Origin: an uncultured bacterium
GTDB lineage: Bacteria; Eisenbacteria; RBG-16-71-46; CAIMUX01
Length of the DNA: 5,126 nucleotides
Assembly: GCA_946886185.1 (NCBI GenBank)
Contig: CAMPIC010000265.1
Span: 1 to 5,126, forward strand
Direction of reading: 5' to 3'
Made by a program: the position numbers and the translations under genes. Positions 1 to 5,126 of the stretch are shown one piece after another. The notes below the pieces were generated by a model. It worked only from the letters and a program-made list of their open reading frames with translations. It had not been told where the DNA came from and ran no database searches. Positions within the stretch are counted from its first letter, which is position 1. Every line of letters starts with the position of its first letter.

Positions 1-287
1 GCTTGCCAGTCGCGTTTCGTCATCGGGGCCCGCTCGGTGCGCCCCTCGGCGTCGGTCACGTCGAGGAACTGCCAGCGGTCCCACTCGTTGCCGAACAGCA
101 ACGCCGCGTCGGCGTCAGTCATCCAGGCCCGGTACTCGTGCGGCCCGCTGAATGTGGCCACGAGATCGGAGTAGATCGTCTCGGCTCCTCCGCGGCAGGC
201 GCGGCGCCAGAGAAACATCCGGAACCGGAACATGAACACGACGGCGAAGAGAAGCGCGATCGCGAACGGGATCATGGCCGATGTCAC
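1..287 (-). CDS. Membrane-anchored hypothetical protein, 3' end cut by window edge
   Basis: I do not recognise this protein. Ninety-five codons are visible, starting at GTG (287-285) and running off the left edge. The start is chosen because GAGGAGGA lies about 5 bases upstream of the GTG; the in-frame ATG at 275 is too far from it. Residues about 5-20 (MIPFAIALLFAVVFMF) form one hydrophobic membrane segment, followed by a basic stretch (RFRMFLWRRACR, 21-32) that by the positive-inside rule should be cytoplasmic. After this comes a soluble, acidic part with SGPHEYRAWM, then ALLFGNEWDRWQF. So this looks like a single-pass inner-membrane protein with a cytosolic C-terminal domain. It lies downstream of the BMC shell gene on the same strand, and its start overlaps the stop of an open frame following that gene (GTGA), suggesting translational coupling. 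A microcompartment-related role is only inference from position. Confidence 0.7.
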   Translation of the reverse strand, partial: MTSAMIPFAIALLFAVVFMFRFRMFLWRRACRGGAETIYSDLVATFSGPHEYRAWMTDADAALLFGNEWDRWQFLDVTDAEGRTERAPMTKRDWQ

Positions 288-355
288 GAGTCCTCCTCGA
301 AATGGGTCCCGAGGAAGTCATCGGCGCCGGTGCGCGCCGTCCCCACCGGCTTCAC
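284..355 (-). CDS. Possible 23-codon small ORF, or remnant tail of the BMC gene
   Basis: After the TAA of the shell gene (379-377) the same frame stays open for 30 codons and stops at TGA 286-284, sharing GTGA with the start of the next gene. The only start-like codon in it is GTG at 355-353, giving a 23-residue peptide that begins VKPVGTARTGADDF and ends acidic (HFEEDS). No Shine-Dalgarno precedes this GTG. The frame nevertheless looks coding: by hand count about 25 of 30 third positions are G or C, with fewer at first and fewest at second positions, the pattern of the genuine genes here. It could be a small gene, a C-terminal tail of the shell protein reached by readthrough, or a tail cut off by a recent stop mutation or a sequencing error. 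I cannot choose between these. Confidence 0.3.
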   Translation of the reverse strand: MKPVGTARTGADDFLGTHFEEDS

Positions 356-376
356 AATCGATGCGCGGACAGCGAT

Positions 377-1000
377 TTAGGACTTGGTCTCGACGCCCTC
401 GACGCTCCGGAGAGCGTGTTCGGCAGCCTCCGCGGCGGCGTCGACGTCCGCTTCCCGACCTGCCAGGTAGAGCCGGCCGAAAGCCCCCACCATGGTGACG
501 TCCACCAAGGTGATGCGCGCCGCCTTTTCGGCCTCGTTCGCGGCCAGCACGCTGTAGGCTGCCGGCTCCGTCTCCAGAATGAAGAGCGATTGGCCGGGAA
601 GGATCATCGATCCGTAGCGCGTCCGATTGATGAGCTGCACGTGATACGACTCGATCGAACGGATCACTTGTGAGGAAACGATGCGCGGCTTCATGCGAGC
701 GGTTTCCTCTTGCTCGATCCCCCGCAGCACGGCCGCGCCGGCCTGACGCACCTCCCCCTGATCGACGTGATGGACTTCGAGCACCCCGAACGCCCGCTCC
801 ACCGCGATGGTGGCGGGCTGGACGTGCGTCGCTTTGAGCGCGGTGTCGAGCAAACGATGGATGCTGATGCCGGGCGCAATCTCCATCCAGAGGGATGCGA
901 CTCCCGCTACGGGAAGGAACCCGCGAGAGGTCGTCCCGATGTGCGCGGCCAGCTGAGGCTGGAGGCTGTCGAGAAAGGCATAGGTCCGGAGTTGGATCAT
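377..1000 (-). CDS. Tandem-domain bacterial microcompartment shell protein (BMC-T)
   Basis: Shell proteins with two BMC domains (Pfam BMC, PF00936) assemble as trimers that look like hexamers and tile the facets of protein organelles, often providing larger pores for substrates or cofactors. The protein is 207 residues, usual for BMC-T. Domain 1 covers about residues 35-95 (strand [10 protein letters not shown], helix [16 protein letters not shown], then [19 protein letters not shown] and a final helix). Domain 2 covers about 131-200 ([10 protein letters not shown], helix to NEAEKA, then [19 protein letters not shown]). Both keep the unpermuted order of secondary structure, unlike EutL or CsoS1D. 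Both carry AFG at the expected pore loop (70-72 and 173-175). There is no cysteine, so no PduT-like iron-sulfur site. ATG 1000 is the only start after an in-frame TGA at about 1035. It has no Shine-Dalgarno but a promoter immediately upstream. No BMC enzyme gene is visible in the window, so the organelle type cannot be stated. Confidence 0.9.
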   Translation of the reverse strand: MIQLRTYAFLDSLQPQLAAHIGTTSRGFLPVAGVASLWMEIAPGISIHRLLDTALKATHVQPATIAVERAFGVLEVHHVDQGEVRQAGAAVLRGIEQEETARMKPRIVSSQVIRSIESYHVQLINRTRYGSMILPGQSLFILETEPAAYSVLAANEAEKAARITLVDVTMVGAFGRLYLAGREADVDAAAEAAEHALRSVEGVETKS

Positions 1001-1008
1001 GGAGATGG

Positions 1009-1037
1009 ATGCTATCGGCGTCCGGAAGGCCGGTCAA
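1009..1037 (-). promoter_or_regulatory. Sigma70-like promoter for a leaderless BMC transcript
   Basis: On the minus strand TTGACC (1037-1032) is followed after exactly 17 bases by TAGCAT (1014-1009). The matches to TTGACA and TATAAT are 5 of 6 and 4 of 6. Only 8 bases separate the -10 box from the ATG of the shell gene, so a transcript starting the usual 6-8 bases downstream of the -10 would begin at or next to the ATG. This agrees with the absence of any Shine-Dalgarno before that ATG. Leaderless transcripts with a -10 box just upstream of the start are well known in several high-GC bacterial groups. The promoter is predicted by eye only. Confidence 0.5.
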
Positions 1038-1202
1038 TTGCGACCGGTGGTTCACCGGACCGCCGCCGGGATCGCCAAGAAATTGCGGACTTTCTGATCC
1101 GTGTCGCGAACTCGCATTCCGGCATGACGACTCCTGCAGAGACGATCCCTCAGAGATCATCCGAACGAACGTCCCGGAAACACCGGAGCCGATGTTCGTG
1201 GT

Positions 1203-1219
1203 TTTCCGATTCGCGGAAA
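1203..1219. repeat. Short palindrome TTTCCG-N5-CGGAAA
   Basis: TTTCCG (1203-1208) and CGGAAA (1214-1219) are perfect inverted copies separated by ATTCG. No run of T follows on either strand, so it is not a classical terminator. Its place in the AT-richer core of a divergent intergenic region, next to a direct repeat, would suit an operator for a dimeric regulator. That role is inference, and a 6-base inverted repeat may occur by chance. Confidence 0.4.
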
Positions 1220-1220
1220 G

Positions 1221-1248
1221 CTTTACATCATCATTCCCTCTTTACATC
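1221..1248. repeat. Direct repeat CTTTACATC x2, 19-base period
   Basis: CTTTACATC occurs at 1221-1229 and again at 1240-1248, start to start 19 bases. That is near two helical turns, so both copies face roughly the same side of the DNA. It begins 2 bases after the palindrome at 1203-1219. Spaced direct repeats of this kind are typical sites for tandem binding of response regulators or other activators. No regulator gene is visible in the window, so the binding protein is unknown. Confidence 0.45.
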
Positions 1249-1532
1249 CTCTTGCTTCATTTCTCCTCCTCGGAAGTCTCTACGAACGCGAGCCGAGCAA
1301 TCGTTTTTCTGCTGTTTACGCCCGGTTTCCAATCGCGAAGGGCTTCTCGCCGCTACAAGCCGAACGGTGGCACGACTCCGGCAAGGCGCAATCCGTTCAG
1401 GCCCATCTCCGCGCGTCGCGACACCGCTCGCGCCGCGCAGAGTCCTCACACGCAGCAGAGACAAGGAGGCCTCCGCGTCGTCCCCGGGTCTCCACTCCAT
1501 ATGAGGGGCAGGCGTGTACGTCACCTAACCAG

Positions 1533-1565
1533 CCTTGGCGGCCCGCCGGTCGGTGCGGCCCAAGG
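1533..1565 (+). promoter_or_regulatory. Bulged hairpin abutting the dehydrogenase ribosome binding site
   Basis: CCTTG (1533-1537) pairs with CAAGG (1561-1565), and GGCC (1540-1543) with GGCC (1557-1560). Bases 1538-1539 are bulged and the loop is 13 bases. The 3' arm includes the first two G of the Shine-Dalgarno GGGAGGA (1564-1570), so folding could reduce ribosome access. No alternative pairing partner or known riboswitch core was recognised. It may simply be a stable GC-rich leader stem. Confidence 0.3.
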
Positions 1566-1570
1566 GAGGA
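1564..1570 (+). promoter_or_regulatory. Ribosome binding site GGGAGGA that sets the dehydrogenase start
   Basis: GGGAGGA lies 6 bases upstream of the ATG at 1577. It fixes that ATG as the start rather than the in-frame ATG at 1535, which has no such site and would put 14 charged residues before the signal peptide. Confidence 0.85.
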
Positions 1571-1576
1571 ACGAGA

Positions 1577-3175
1577 ATGCGAACAGGATTGCTTACCGCA
1601 GCCGTCTTACTCACGTCGGCATCCGCCGCACTGGCCGTCGAACCGATCGAGCTCGAGCAGGTCGCCAGCGGATTCACCGCGCCGATCCACCTGGAGGAGC
1701 CGAACGATGGGACCGGGCGGCTCTTCTTGGTCGACCAGGTAGGAACGATCTGGATCATCATGCCGGACGGCACCGTGCTGGATCAGCCCTTCCTCGACAT
1801 CGCCGATCGCATGGTCGAGCTGGATCCGAATTACGACGAGCGAGGGCTGCTGGGAATGGCCCTTCATCCCGACTACGCGAACAACGGCCGTTTCTTCGTG
1901 GCGTACTCGGCGCCGCTCCGGGACGAAGCCCCGGATACGTGGAACCACACGATGAACATCTCCGAGTTCCAGGTGTCGCTGGAGAATCCGGACGTGGCTG
2001 ACGCCTCTTCGGAGCGGTTGATCCTCGCGATCGACGAACCGCAGGGCAACCACAACGTGAGCACCCTCGCGTTCGGCCCGGACGGATACCTGTACATGGG
2101 CGTGGGCGACGGCGGCGGCGCGAACGACGTCGGAGAAGGTCACGTGGACGACTGGTACGCGGTCAACGAGGGGGGGAACGGGCAGGACATCGTCCAGAAC
2201 CTGCTCGGAAGCGTACTCCGGATCGATGTCAGCACCACCGAAGGCTATGCGATCCCGTCGGACAACCCCTTCATCGAGCACGAGGGAATGGACGAGATCT
2301 ACGCATACGGTTTCCGCAATCCATATCGCTTCTCGTTCGACAGCGAGTGGGGCCTGATCCTGGGAGACGTCGGACAGGGTCTCTGGGAAGAGGTCAATAT
2401 CGTGCAATCGGGAGCCAACTACGGCTGGAACGTGAAGGAGGGGTTCACCTGCTTCAACGCGGCCGACAGCGACCAGCCACTCGAGGATTGTCCGACCCAG
2501 GATGCGTACGGCACTGCGCTCAGCGATCCGGTCCTCGTGTATCCGCATGAGTACAGCTTCAGCGCAGTGCAGGGACAGGCGGTCGTGGGTGGATACGTCT
2601 ATCGCGGCCCGAACGTGCCCTATCTGAATGGTCTCTACATCTTCGGCGACTGGTCGAGCGGCGGGGACTTCCCCAACGGCCAGGTGTTTGCGGCTTTCCC
2701 GAGCAGCACCGGACAGTGGCGGTCGGTCAACCTCCAGATCTCGGGACGGAGCAATGGCGAGCTCGGCCAGTATCTAAACAGCATCGCGCGTGACCTGGAT
2801 GGCGAGCTGTACCTTCTCGTGAAGGACACGCTCGGCCCGAGCGGATCGACCGGCGCGGTCCTGCGCATCGCCCCGACCGATATCGAGATGGAGCGTGAGG
2901 TCAGCGGGATCGAGATCCAGGCGTCGCAGGTATTCGAGCCCGAGAACGCGATCCGGTTCGAGCTCGAGGAAGCCGGCAACGTATCTCTCACCGTTCATGA
3001 CGTCACCGGACGTACCGTTCGCTCGCTCGTTTCGGGCCCGCTCTCCGCGGGAACCCACGAGATCCGTTGGAACGGCCAGGCGAACCAAGGCAACCTGCTT
3101 CCGGCTGGAGTGTACTTCTACAAGCTCGAGGCCGGAGCCATGGCGAGCTCGCGACGAGTGGTCGTCGTGCGGTGA
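1577..3175 (+). CDS. Secreted PQQ-dependent sugar dehydrogenase family protein (GSDH) with C-terminal FlgD/T9SS-like Ig tail
   Basis: Members of the glucose/sorbosone dehydrogenase family (PF07995) are six-bladed propellers that oxidise sugars with PQQ and calcium outside the cytoplasm. The 532-residue product begins with a signal peptide (about 1-20, cleavage after ASAALA). The propeller spans about 25-432. Family motifs include RGLLGMALHPDYANNGRFFV (89-108), NHN with probable catalytic His159 then LAFGPDGYLYMGVGDGGG, LGSVLRIDV (210-218), YGFRNPYRFSFD with Arg247, GDVGQGLWEEVN (263-274) then NYGW, and RDLDGELYLL near 405-414. Cys292 and Cys305 probably form a disulfide. After His159 the usual GG is replaced by VS. 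Residues about 445-532 form an Ig-like tail (VHDVTGRTVRSL, LPAGVYFYKLEAG) like FlgD-Ig or type IX sorting domains, suggesting surface attachment or export. There is no haem c motif. Function as a true sugar oxidase is not proven; this family also includes members of unknown substrate. Confidence 0.9.
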   Translation: MRTGLLTAAVLLTSASAALAVEPIELEQVASGFTAPIHLEEPNDGTGRLFLVDQVGTIWIIMPDGTVLDQPFLDIADRMVELDPNYDERGLLGMALHPDYANNGRFFVAYSAPLRDEAPDTWNHTMNISEFQVSLENPDVADASSERLILAIDEPQGNHNVSTLAFGPDGYLYMGVGDGGGANDVGEGHVDDWYAVNEGGNGQDIVQNLLGSVLRIDVSTTEGYAIPSDNPFIEHEGMDEIYAYGFRNPYRFSFDSEWGLILGDVGQGLWEEVNIVQSGANYGWNVKEGFTCFNAADSDQPLEDCPTQDAYGTALSDPVLVYPHEYSFSAVQGQAVVGGYVYRGPNVPYLNGLYIFGDWSSGGDFPNGQVFAAFPSSTGQWRSVNLQISGRSNGELGQYLNSIARDLDGELYLLVKDTLGPSGSTGAVLRIAPTDIEMEREVSGIEIQASQVFEPENAIRFELEEAGNVSLTVHDVTGRTVRSLVSGPLSAGTHEIRWNGQANQGNLLPAGVYFYKLEAGAMASSRRVVVVR

Positions 3176-3257
3176 TCGGAGGACTCGGATGAGCTGAGGA
3201 GCTTCAGCCCCAAGCAATCGAGTTTACCGCCGTGACCGGATGCGAGCTGGGGGTTTT

Positions 3258-3281
3258 GCCGGACGGGGCAAGACCTCCGGC
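3258..3281 (+). other. Intergenic hairpin between dehydrogenase and glycosyltransferase genes
   Basis: GCCGGA (3258-3263) pairs with TCCGGC (3276-3281) over a 12-base loop. A competing stem, TTGCC (3256-3260) with GGCAA (3267-3271), shares bases with it, so the two cannot form together. A further small stem, GCTGA/TCAGC, lies at 3193-3208. None is followed by a T-run, so none qualifies as a rho-independent terminator. The 144-base gap could therefore be read through into the downstream gene, or hold its own unrecognised promoter. Confidence 0.3.
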
Positions 3282-3319
3282 TCGTATTCACATCCGCAAA
3301 GGGAGTTGCTGAGCCGAAC

Positions 3320-4972
3320 ATGGCGTTGGGGGAGCCTGGTGTCGCGAGGAGGCGCGATCCGAAAGAGTTCGCCGCGGGTGTCAGCGCGGCCCTTCTGGCC
3401 GCGGGTGGGCTGATTCTGCAGCTCGCACCGTATCTCCAAGTCGAGCTCATCGATCGCGACGAGGCATACTATCGATCCTTCGCCTTGGTCGCGGGGAGCG
3501 GCGGCAAGCTTTATACAGACTTTTGGGATACTCACTTTCCCGCTCTCTACGGCGTCTACGCGTTCATCTTGAATCGCGCGGGCGACATGACCGCGTTGCG
3601 GCTGTTCACGCTCGGAACCATCTGGGTGGGCGCCGTCCTCTTCTACGTGCTCCTGCGGCGTGCCACGGGGCGAGGCATGGCGATCTTCGGGGCGACGGCG
3701 TTTGCGCTCATGGTCACTTCCGTGGGCCTCGAAGGCCGCGGGGTCAACACCGAGCAATTCATTCAGACGTGCATCATGGCCGCGCTCGTCCTCGCTTCGC
3801 GAAGCTCGCCGCGAAGACTCCTCGTCGCAAGCGGGTTCATCGGCATCGCTGCCTTGTTCAAGCAGCAGGCGATCCTCTATCTCGCGGTCTTGGCGGTAAC
3901 GCATTGGCGGCAGTCTGAGGCTTTTCGGCGAAACCCCGCGGAAAGCGCCGCGCAGGGCTCCGGGAGAAGTTCGCAATTCAAGGCGAGCTCGGTCCTCGGG
4001 GGCCTGACTCTCCTCGGGCTGGGCGCGGCGACGCCGATCGTGCTCGCGCTCGCCTGGGCCGTGGCGCAAGGCTCTCTCGAAGCGATGCTCCGGGCGACGG
4101 TGCTGGGACTGTTTACCGAGCGAGTGGGCGCGACCGGTCTGTTGCCGAGAGTGCATGCAGCACGGGAGCTCTTCGTCCACATTTTCCAGCACGCTCCGAC
4201 GATCATGCTGGGAGCGATGCTGGGCGTGGCTTCGACCACGGACCGGCGAGATTCCTCGACCGATTCCGCCGCCCCCGCCGGATCCACCATGCGTGGAGCC
4301 GCCTCGGACGAAAGACTGGATCGTTACGATGTCGTACAGGACTTGGTTTGGATCGGAGTGGGATGCCTTTGGATCGTGCTCGCGGGCCGCTCGTTCCCGC
4401 ACTATGGGATCTTATTGGTGGCGCCCGCGATGCGCATGGCGCTGGCAGCGGCCGATTGGTCGCGACCGCACCGTCGGGCCGCGCGCTCCGTCGGTTGGGC
4501 GTTGCTCGCCTTCATCGGCGTGGACGCCGGGCTGGATGCGATGCGCACGATCGAATCGCAGGTCGGAACGTACCGTTCCACGATTCGGGCGGAGGAATGG
4601 GATGAGCACGAGGTGGCTCGGTATCTCAATGCGCAGCTAGTGACTGGGGAAACGATATTCGTGTGGGGTCCCAGGCCGGGATTGTACGTCTCCACCGATC
4701 GGGTGCCGACGACGCTGTTCGTGGTGCAGGGTTCGCTGGTCGCCGAGAGCGGCCTCGCGAGGACGCTGCTGTCGGAGTTGACCGAATCGCTCCGGAGTCA
4801 GCCGCCGTCGTACTTCATCGTCACGCCGGCTCCCCGTGAATTTTCGCTCGAACGATCCGAGCTGGCTTCCCTGCAGGAGGTTCTCGGATGCGGTTACGAG
4901 CTCGAGCGCGCTGTAGAGGGTTACGAAGTCTACCGGCGAGCGTCGCCGCTTCCGCTGTCGACCGGTCACTGA
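3320..4972 (+). CDS. GT39/ArnT-like polytopic membrane glycosyltransferase (PMT-type)
   Basis: GT-C enzymes of this type use a polyprenyl-phosphate sugar and move the sugar to lipids, glycans or proteins on the outer face of the inner membrane. The protein is 550 residues. After a first membrane helix (about 18-39) comes IDRDEAYY (44-51), the acidic D-E motif of the first outer loop. KLYTDFWDTHFPALYGVYAF (63-82) then resembles the PMT_2 pattern in which an acidic-His-Pro loop follows. GRGVNTEQF (139-147), ALFKQQAILYL (178-188) and GRSFPHYGILLVAPAM (356-371) are further recognisable family features. About ten to eleven hydrophobic segments end near 402. A soluble C-terminal domain follows (EEWDEHEVARYLNAQL, then IFVWGPRPGLYV). 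A hydrophilic loop at 305-335 is rich in Ser, Asp and Ala. ATG 3320 is the only usual start after an in-frame stop near 3234, and its Shine-Dalgarno is weak. The acceptor cannot be told. Confidence 0.85.
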   Translation: MALGEPGVARRRDPKEFAAGVSAALLAAGGLILQLAPYLQVELIDRDEAYYRSFALVAGSGGKLYTDFWDTHFPALYGVYAFILNRAGDMTALRLFTLGTIWVGAVLFYVLLRRATGRGMAIFGATAFALMVTSVGLEGRGVNTEQFIQTCIMAALVLASRSSPRRLLVASGFIGIAALFKQQAILYLAVLAVTHWRQSEAFRRNPAESAAQGSGRSSQFKASSVLGGLTLLGLGAATPIVLALAWAVAQGSLEAMLRATVLGLFTERVGATGLLPRVHAARELFVHIFQHAPTIMLGAMLGVASTTDRRDSSTDSAAPAGSTMRGAASDERLDRYDVVQDLVWIGVGCLWIVLAGRSFPHYGILLVAPAMRMALAAADWSRPHRRAARSVGWALLAFIGVDAGLDAMRTIESQVGTYRSTIRAEEWDEHEVARYLNAQLVTGETIFVWGPRPGLYVSTDRVPTTLFVVQGSLVAESGLARTLLSELTESLRSQPPSYFIVTPAPREFSLERSELASLQEVLGCGYELERAVEGYEVYRRASPLPLSTGH

Positions 4973-5126
4973 AGTCCGCTCGACCGCGCCAGCGCGCGCG
5001 CTTCGGCCACCGAAAGCCCGAGGAACCGGGCCAACATCCGAACGTCCATCACCTCTTCGTGCAGACATGCGAGCGCCAGATTGAGATAGCGTTGCGGGAT
5101 CGTGAAGCCGCCATAGGTGATGCCCT
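4966..5126 (-). CDS. C-terminal fragment of an unidentified protein, possibly ImmA/IrrE-like
   Basis: Fifty-two codons enter from the right edge and stop at TGA (4968-4966). The visible part reads GITYGGFTIPQRYLNLALAC, then LHEEVMDVRM, and ends in a helix-turn-helix-like LARFLGLSVAEARALARSSG. Codon third positions are mostly G or C, and the sequence has ordinary globular composition, so it is very probably a real gene. The pattern of an R-LAL-helix followed by LA-LGLS--EAR resembles the C-terminus of ImmA/IrrE-type (COG2856) metalloprotease or XRE-associated proteins, but the catalytic HEXXH region would lie outside the window, so this remains a guess. Its end overlaps the end of the glycosyltransferase gene on the other strand by 7 bases. 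Confidence 0.7.
   Translation of the reverse strand, partial: GITYGGFTIPQRYLNLALACLHEEVMDVRMLARFLGLSVAEARALARSSGLQ

Larger units (their letters stand above)
1001..1576. other. Divergent intergenic region without a convincing gene
   Basis: These 576 bases separate the leftward shell gene from the rightward dehydrogenase gene. Frames that stay open on either strand show no family resemblance and mostly continue antisense into the real genes. About 1201-1260 is clearly AT-richer (25 of 60 bases G or C by hand count) than its surroundings. It contains a palindrome and a direct repeat, and stretches into a pyrimidine-rich tract (38 of 44 bases at 1228-1271). A loose imperfect inverted repeat, CGAAC at 1166-1170 against GTTCG at 1194-1198 around a CCGG-AAACA-CCGG core, lies just to the left. 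The dehydrogenase promoter should lie here but no convincing -35/-10 pair was found for it. Confidence 0.6.

Noticed and set aside
115..321. A minus-strand open frame of 68 codons starting at ATG 321
   Set aside because: It is out of frame with the membrane protein starting at GTG 287, is Arg/Pro-rich, and lacks the ribosome binding site and membrane segment seen in the chosen frame.
1020..1130. Short minus-strand ORFs upstream of the shell gene, including one of about 37 codons behind CAGGAG and one in the shell-gene frame ending IPAAVR
   Set aside because: They overlap one another in different frames. The first lacks coding-like third-position composition, and the second is separated from the shell start by two in-frame stops. 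Not enough to call a gene.
318..1160. A long minus-strand open frame (280 codons) overlapping the shell gene in another frame
   Set aside because: Its product is rich in Arg, Gly and Ser without domain logic, while the frame at 377-1000 gives two clear BMC domains. It is a high-GC shadow.
1231..1260. Nine-codon minus-strand ORF (MKQEDVKRE) with a strong GAGGAGGAG upstream, a possible leader peptide for the shell gene
   Set aside because: The purine-rich tract creates Shine-Dalgarno-like blocks by composition, and the predicted shell-gene promoter lies about 200 bases downstream of it. There are no tandem regulatory codons and no attenuator stem.
895..2001. A 368-codon plus-strand open frame crossing the intergenic region and entering the dehydrogenase gene
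   Set aside because: Its translation is Arg/Pro-rich and low in hydrophobic structure, and it collides with the well supported dehydrogenase frame.
1607..2548. A 313-codon minus-strand open frame opposite the dehydrogenase gene
   Set aside because: It mirrors the codon structure of the sense gene (Val/Arg/His-rich) and has no ribosome binding site or recognisable domain.
3193..3208. GCTGA-N6-TCAGC as a terminator after the dehydrogenase gene
   Set aside because: A stem of five base pairs with no following T-run is too weak for a rho-independent terminator.
3224..4402. A 392-codon minus-strand open frame opposite the glycosyltransferase gene
   Set aside because: Composition is dominated by Arg, Glu, His and Ser with no fold-like pattern, as expected for an antisense shadow of a GC-rich gene.

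Overview
The window is high-GC bacterial DNA with dense coding and few intergenic gaps. It most resembles uncultured lineages of the FCB side of the tree, such as Candidatus Eisenbacteria, Krumholzibacteriota, Latescibacterota or Gemmatimonadota. Two things point there. A secreted enzyme carries a FlgD/T9SS-like C-terminal Ig tail ending in a PAGVYFYKLEAG-type motif, and a bacterial microcompartment (BMC) shell gene is present outside the usual enterobacterial clusters. The taxonomic call is inference only.

Left part, minus strand (1-1000): a 207-residue tandem-domain BMC shell protein (BMC-T; 377-1000) leads leftward into a membrane-anchored protein of unknown function that runs off the window (start GTG at 287). 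The 90 bases between them are an open frame that continues directly after the BMC stop codon. That frame has coding-like base composition and ends in a GTGA overlap with the next start. The BMC gene has no Shine-Dalgarno sequence. A good sigma70-type promoter (TTGACC-N17-TAGCAT) ends 8 bases before its ATG, so the transcript is probably leaderless.

Centre (1001-1576): a divergent intergenic region of 576 bases without a convincing gene. It has an AT-richer core near 1200-1275 containing a short palindrome, a 19-base-spaced direct repeat CTTTACATC and a pyrimidine-rich tract. It ends in a hairpin that touches the ribosome binding site of the next gene.

Right part, plus strand (1577-4972): a secreted PQQ-dependent sugar dehydrogenase family beta-propeller protein (GSDH family) with signal peptide and C-terminal Ig-like tail, followed after 144 bases by a GT39/ArnT-like polytopic membrane glycosyltransferase. 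The spacing allows co-transcription but does not prove it.

Right edge: the C-terminal 52 codons of a minus-strand gene meet the glycosyltransferase gene tail to tail, with the two stop codons overlapping.

No RNA genes, CRISPR arrays, transposases or IS ends were seen. The most interesting part is the BMC-T gene with its likely leaderless promoter and the odd open frame after its stop. The BMC-T gene has no visible enzyme partners here, and its true neighbours would lie to the left of the window.
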